From: Oceanobacillus profundus
GTDB taxonomy: Bacteria; Bacillota; Bacilli; Bacillales; Amphibacillaceae
Direction: 5' to 3'
Length of the DNA stretch: 64,000 nt
Assembly (NCBI RefSeq): GCF_003515705.1
Contig: NZ_QWEH01000001.1
Coordinates: 558,001 to 622,000 of the forward strand
The first letter of the stretch is position 1; every line of letters begins with the position of its first letter. Of this stretch, positions 60,451 to 64,000 are shown piece by piece. A model generated the notes under the pieces. The model did no database searches and was not told where the DNA came from. It saw only the letters and a program-made list of their open reading frames with translations. Made by a program: the position numbers and the translations under genes.

Positions 60451-62385
60451 ATGTTGAAGGAGAAATTCTTAGACTTATTGGCACAGAAATATGATAGTGA
60501 AGAAAAAGTAGTTACAGAGATTATTAATCTGGAGGCCATCCTCGATTTACCAAAAGGAACAGAGCACTTTGTAAGTGACTTACATGGGGAGTACCAAGCC
60601 TTTCAGCATGTATTACGAAATGGTTCCGGTAAAGTGAAGGAAAAAATCAGGGATATTTTTAAACATGAATTATCGGAAGAAGAAATTAATGAATTCGCGA
60701 CATTAGTCTATTATCCGGAAGAAAAACTGCAATTAATACGGGATCAATTTGACAATAATCAAGAATTAAATGCATGGTATTCCAAAACGATTGATCAGAT
60801 CATTCGGCTCATTCCCTATGCGTCTTCTAAATACACTCGATCCAAGTTACGTAAAGCATTACCGAAGCAATTTGTATATATCATAGAAGAGTTGCTTTAC
60901 AAAACTGATGAATATACAAATAAAAAGCATTACTATTCCAAGATTGTCCAAAAAGTAATTTCACTTGGTCAGGCGGATAAACTCATTATAGGTCTTGCCT
61001 ATACGACGCAACAGTTAGTTGTCGACCATCTTCATGTAGTGGGGGACATTTATGACCGTGGTCCTGAACCAGATAAAATCATGGAAGCGCTTATCAATTA
61101 TCATTCCCTGGATATACAGTGGGGAAATCACGATGTACTATGGATTGGTGCTTTTTCAGGGTCGAAGGTTTGTCTAGCTAATATACTCCGGATCTGTGCG
61201 CGGTATGACAATTTGGATATTATTGAAGATGTGTATGGCATCAATCTTAGACCACTTTTGAATCTTGCAGAGAAGTACTATGAGGACAATCCTGCATTCA
61301 GACCAAAAAGACATTCCAATAAACAGCAATCCGCAGAAGAACAATTACAAATCACCAAAATACATCAAGCAATCGCAATGATTCAGTTTAAACTCGAGAT
61401 GCCAATCATAAAACGACGTACTTACTTTAATATGTCGAAAAGGCTTTTACTAGAAAAAATCGATTATGAAAACAATGAAATTACGATTCAAGGAAACACC
61501 TATTCCTTGGAAAATACTTGTTTTGCAACCATTAATCCAGACCAGCCTGATGAATTATTGGAGGAAGAAAAACAAGTAATGGATAAGCTATTATTTTCTG
61601 TCCAGCATTCAGAAAAACTAGCAAGGCATATGGAATTTTTAATGAAAAAAGGCACACTTTATTTAAGATATAATGGGAATTTATTAATACATGGCTGCAT
61701 GCCGATAGATGAAAACGGGAATATGGAAAAAATGGTTATCGAAAATAAAGCATATGCAGGTCGTGAGCTACTTGATATTTTCGAGCAATATTTGCGATAT
61801 GCTTTTGCAAACCGCGAGGTAACCGATGACCTTGCAACGGATATGGTTTGGTATTTATGGACTGGAGAATATTCCTCCCTTTTTGGGAAAAGGGAAATGA
61901 CTACCTTTGAAAGGTACTTTATTAAGGATAAGGCTACACACAAAGAGAGAAAGAACCCATATTATTATTTGCGAGAAAAGGAGGAGATTTGCAGAAGGAT
62001 TTTAGAAGAATTTGATCTTGATCCAGATCAAGGTCATATTATCAATGGCCATACACCAGTGAAGGAGATTGACGGAGAAAATCCGATCAAAGCAAATGGT
62101 AAAATGATTGTCATTGACGGCGGCTTTTCAAAGGCTTATCAGCCAACAACAGGAATTGCGGGTTATACATTACTATATAATTCGTTCGGTATGCAATTGG
62201 TTGCCCATCAGCATTTTAGCTCGAAGGAAGATGTTTTGCGAAATGGTAATGATGTGCTGTCTGTAAGACGATTAGTAGATAAAGAGCTAGAGAGGAAAAA
62301 GGTGTCCGAAACGAATGTTGGCGAAAAGCTGATACAGGAAATTAATATGTTGAATAGTTTGTTGAAGTACAGGTATATGAAGTGA
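60451..62385 (+). CDS. fbp: Fructose-1,6-bisphosphatase class III
   Basis: Gluconeogenic enzyme that makes fructose-6-P from fructose-1,6-bisphosphate. The 644-residue protein is the class III metallophosphatase of Firmicutes: [64 protein letters not shown] and [12 protein letters not shown]. The ATG at 60451 is preferred because GAGGGG lies seven bases before it; the ATG at 60445 abuts that site. It forms a unit on its own and returns triose-level carbon to hexose phosphate. Confidence 0.95.
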   Translation: MLKEKFLDLLAQKYDSEEKVVTEIINLEAILDLPKGTEHFVSDLHGEYQAFQHVLRNGSGKVKEKIRDIFKHELSEEEINEFATLVYYPEEKLQLIRDQFDNNQELNAWYSKTIDQIIRLIPYASSKYTRSKLRKALPKQFVYIIEELLYKTDEYTNKKHYYSKIVQKVISLGQADKLIIGLAYTTQQLVVDHLHVVGDIYDRGPEPDKIMEALINYHSLDIQWGNHDVLWIGAFSGSKVCLANILRICARYDNLDIIEDVYGINLRPLLNLAEKYYEDNPAFRPKRHSNKQQSAEEQLQITKIHQAIAMIQFKLEMPIIKRRTYFNMSKRLLLEKIDYENNEITIQGNTYSLENTCFATINPDQPDELLEEEKQVMDKLLFSVQHSEKLARHMEFLMKKGTLYLRYNGNLLIHGCMPIDENGNMEKMVIENKAYAGRELLDIFEQYLRYAFANREVTDDLATDMVWYLWTGEYSSLFGKREMTTFERYFIKDKATHKERKNPYYYLREKEEICRRILEEFDLDPDQGHIINGHTPVKEIDGENPIKANGKMIVIDGGFSKAYQPTTGIAGYTLLYNSFGMQLVAHQHFSSKEDVLRNGNDVLSVRRLVDKELERKKVSETNVGEKLIQEINMLNSLLKYRYMK

Positions 62386-62439
62386 AGGTAATAATGCACT
62401 TATAAATACACTATTGACAGGGAATATAAAATGAAAATA

Positions 62440-62484
62440 CACTCATTACTACTGATATCAGTGGTTGTGGGTGTTTCTTGTTTT
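62440..62484 (+). terminator. Terminator of fbp
   Basis: A 14-bp stem, with one mismatch and a few G-T pairs, between CACTCATTACTACT and AGTGGTTGTGGGTG around a GATATC loop, then TTTCTTGTTTT. Confidence 0.75.
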
Positions 62485-62593
62485 GTCCGTGAGCGTGTAT
62501 GGTAACTTTTATTGTTCAGTCATTGCAGGAATATAATGACTACAGTACAATTAAAAGTGTAAAATTTACTTTAGTAAGGAGGAAAAGGATAAA

Positions 62594-62770
62594 GTGTCTG
62601 CGGAAGAGAAGATTATTGAGGAAATTGAAAAATTGCCTAAAGAAACGAAAAAGCATGTATTAAAAAAGCTTCATGAAAAGTATTTTACTAAGCATGAAGT
62701 GTTTGTAGCAGATGAAAACTATGATTTCTGGCTAAATGAAAAGGATGAGGAATATGAATCCGATATATAG
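62594..62770 (+). CDS. Small acidic protein, putative antitoxin of the PemK/MazF-type pair
   Basis: A 58-codon gene starts with GTG at 62594, after AAGGAGG 12 bases upstream, and ends at 62770. The product is highly charged (SAEEKIIEEIEKLPKETKKH at the start, then DEEYESDI at the end), with a predicted helical first half and no known DNA-binding motif by eye. It overlaps the toxin gene by 17 bases, the usual antitoxin-toxin layout. It does not look like MazE or an AbrB-fold protein. Antitoxin role is inferred from position, charge and overlap. Confidence 0.62.
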   Translation: MSAEEKIIEEIEKLPKETKKHVLKKLHEKYFTKHEVFVADENYDFWLNEKDEEYESDI

Positions 62771-63083
62771 TCAGGGTGATGTATGGCTAGCAAAGGTATA
62801 CTTTAAAATGCAGGAGCAATTTAAGCATCGACCAATTGTTATAGTAGGTCGGGATATCACGATTGATATTGACATAATTATTTCTCCTATAACAAGTAGT
62901 GAACCAAGAAATGAGTTCGATGTAATCATTCATTATTGGAAAGAAGCCGGATTACGACACCTTTCAGTTGCTCGCACGACAAAGATTCATGCGGTACCTC
63001 GATCATCATTGATCAAAAGAATTGGATCTCTACATGAATATGACCTTCAAAGAATTCTTCAGAAGTGCAGAACACTTTTTTAA
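62754..63083 (+). CDS. PemK/MazF family toxin (endoribonuclease-like)
   Basis: A 109-residue protein of the MazF/PemK fold, whose members cut RNA at specific sequences. The start block IYSQGDVWLAKVYF corresponds to the family's GDIWxxxF, HRPIVIVGRD to KRPVLVIS, and IIISPITSSEPR to the VxxITS strand with the following Arg; a later RTTKIHAVPRS fits the conserved third strand. ATG at 62754 follows GATGAGGA and lies within the upstream antitoxin-like gene. Alternatively a remnant or a non-toxic homologue, but length is complete. Confidence 0.8.
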   Translation: MNPIYSQGDVWLAKVYFKMQEQFKHRPIVIVGRDITIDIDIIISPITSSEPRNEFDVIIHYWKEAGLRHLSVARTTKIHAVPRSSLIKRIGSLHEYDLQRILQKCRTLF

Positions 63084-63168
63084 ACTTCAAACGTTTATCG
63101 GCCACTCTTTTAAAGGGTAGACTAAAAACATGACTTCTAGTAGCTTTATTGGGTACACATGAAAAAAA

Positions 63169-63203
63169 GAGATCGGAAGTCAATCACTTCCGATCTCAAA
63201 TTT
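63169..63203. terminator. Bidirectional terminator between the toxin gene and scdA
   Basis: Perfect 12-bp stem GAGATCGGAAGT / ACTTCCGATCTC with a 5-base loop, flanked by A and T runs. It serves convergent genes. Confidence 0.9.
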
Positions 63204-63901
63204 TATGATTTAATCCGTTTAAACAGTACATTATTTTCTAAGTGAACGTGCTGGAATGTATCTGTTTCTAACTCAGCTAATCGTGCATACGTTATTTGAT
63301 AGGAATTGCAAGCTCCAGCCGGAGGGATGAAATCATTTGTAATTTCTCGCATTCTTTTTAAAATGTTCCCCTGTGATTCGTGCTCATCCTCTAAACCACC
63401 ATTCTCTATATGAATCTGCTCTGCAAGCTCTTGACTTGGATTTTTTTCATATTCCTTAACCAACGGAAATACTTCATTTTCTTCTTTGACCATATGTGCT
63501 TCCATATCCACTTTAAAATCATTATATAATCTGTGCAGTTCTTGAAGATGGGGATGAGCATCTCCATGTACACGAAAAATTTTGGTTACAAACTGTCCTA
63601 ATGGAGAAAGTTCTTCATTTAAATAAGCATGGTGTTTGTGGACAATATGATCTACTAATTCGGAAAGTGGCACCCGGTCCCAATCGATAACTTCATGATC
63701 TTCTTTACTCCAGATTTCAAATGCTGTATTCAATTCTGATAGAACGGCTACTTCATCCATGTTTTTTTCAGTAAATACTGTACCTAATGGGCGATCCCCA
63801 CCACAGCAAAAGTCGATACGTCGTTTCTTGAATAAATCACTCGCTTTTGGAAAAACCTTCACGATTTCTGCTGGTGTATGCTCAACTGTAAATGAATTCA
63901 T
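63203..63901 (-). CDS. scdA: Iron-sulfur cluster repair di-iron protein ScdA (RIC/YtfE family)
   Basis: Repairs iron-sulfur clusters damaged by nitric oxide or oxidants. The 232-residue protein has the N-terminal ScdA_N domain with DLFKKRRIDFCCGGDRPL (about 22-39) and a C-terminal hemerythrin-like four-helix bundle with iron ligands in HKHHAYL, HMVKEENEVFP, ENGGLEDEHESQG and HVHLENNVLF. ATG at 63901 follows TAGGAGG. An Fnr-type box and a -10 element lie at the right distance upstream, so anaerobic activation is likely. Confidence 0.93.
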   Translation of the reverse strand: MNSFTVEHTPAEIVKVFPKASDLFKKRRIDFCCGGDRPLGTVFTEKNMDEVAVLSELNTAFEIWSKEDHEVIDWDRVPLSELVDHIVHKHHAYLNEELSPLGQFVTKIFRVHGDAHPHLQELHRLYNDFKVDMEAHMVKEENEVFPLVKEYEKNPSQELAEQIHIENGGLEDEHESQGNILKRMREITNDFIPPAGACNSYQITYARLAELETDTFQHVHLENNVLFKRIKS

Positions 63902-63932
63902 AATATGACCTCCTATTTATCAATCTATCTTT

Positions 63933-63975
63933 ATGATAAATGAGGTTGTTCGTTTTTTCTGTGATGGAAATCACA
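63933..63975 (-). promoter_or_regulatory. Fnr-activated promoter of scdA
   Basis: TGTGATGGAAATCACA (63960-63975) is a perfect TGTGA-N6-TCACA palindrome, the Bacillus Fnr consensus. On the minus strand a -10 TATCAT lies at 63938-63933. With a start near 63926 the box centre falls at -41.5, the standard position of a class II activated promoter. Confidence 0.75.
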
Positions 63976-64000
63976 TGGATTAAGATTATCCGATCAATTT

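Overview
The window comes from a low-G+C Gram-positive bacterium of the Bacillaceae type, in the range of Oceanobacillus, Virgibacillus and their relatives. The reasons are A+T-rich intergenic DNA, strong AAGGAGG-type ribosome binding sites, SigA promoters overlapped by CcpA (cre) boxes, a TagA-type wall teichoic acid glycosyltransferase, the MurQ/MurP/MupG muropeptide recycling set, and a class III fructose-1,6-bisphosphatase. The species cannot be named from this sequence alone. No rRNA, tRNA, CRISPR array or intact insertion sequence was seen.

Layout. Positions 1-4 kb hold the end of a tagA-like gene, a glycerophosphodiester phosphodiesterase, and then a decayed island. The island contains remnants of an Rpn/YhgA-type nuclease-transposase and of a TOTE-type primase-helicase, a probable type I toxin-antitoxin pair too small for ordinary gene calling, and an unknown 130-residue protein. 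From 4 to 31 kb follow amino-sugar and hexitol PTS loci: an RpiR regulator with a GlcNAc/ManNAc operon (PTS-nanE-EIIA-nagA-nagB), the mannitol operon mtlA-mtlR-mtlF-mtlD, the MurNAc operon (murR, murQ, murP, mupG), an IclR/Rossmann-protein/sugar-kinase/HbpS group of unclear role, and a fructose- or tagatose-type PTS operon with its own kinase and aldolase. From 31 to 43.5 kb are rpiA and tkt on the minus strand, divergent from a galactitol-family PTS operon (PRD regulator, gatA, gatB, gatC, two zinc dehydrogenases, a DeoC-like aldolase, a tiny membrane protein, and a phosphofructokinase paralogue with altered active-site residues). From 43.6 to 60.4 kb lies a glucitol-family PTS operon with unusual dehydrogenases, GutM, two SorC regulators, a lone second GatC, two short-chain dehydrogenases and a complete acetoin-dehydrogenase-type complex. 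The end of the window carries fbp, a PemK/MazF-type toxin-antitoxin pair, and scdA behind a well placed Fnr box.

How it fits together. The window is a carbohydrate-uptake region with seven PTS permeases for amino sugars, muropeptides and polyols. Most units have a local regulator (RpiR, PRD or SorC type), and several promoters carry cre boxes. Products converge on glycolysis and the pentose phosphate pathway, whose genes rpiA, tkt and fbp are interleaved. Structure that genes do not explain includes two arrays of a CACCAT repeat with a 20-21 bp period that bracket the mannitol operon, a multi-hairpin element at 40.7 kb that resembles an IS605 right end or omega-RNA scaffold, and an ACAAATGTWA-type operator that may tie the glucitol-type, gatC2 and dehydrogenase/aco units into one regulon.
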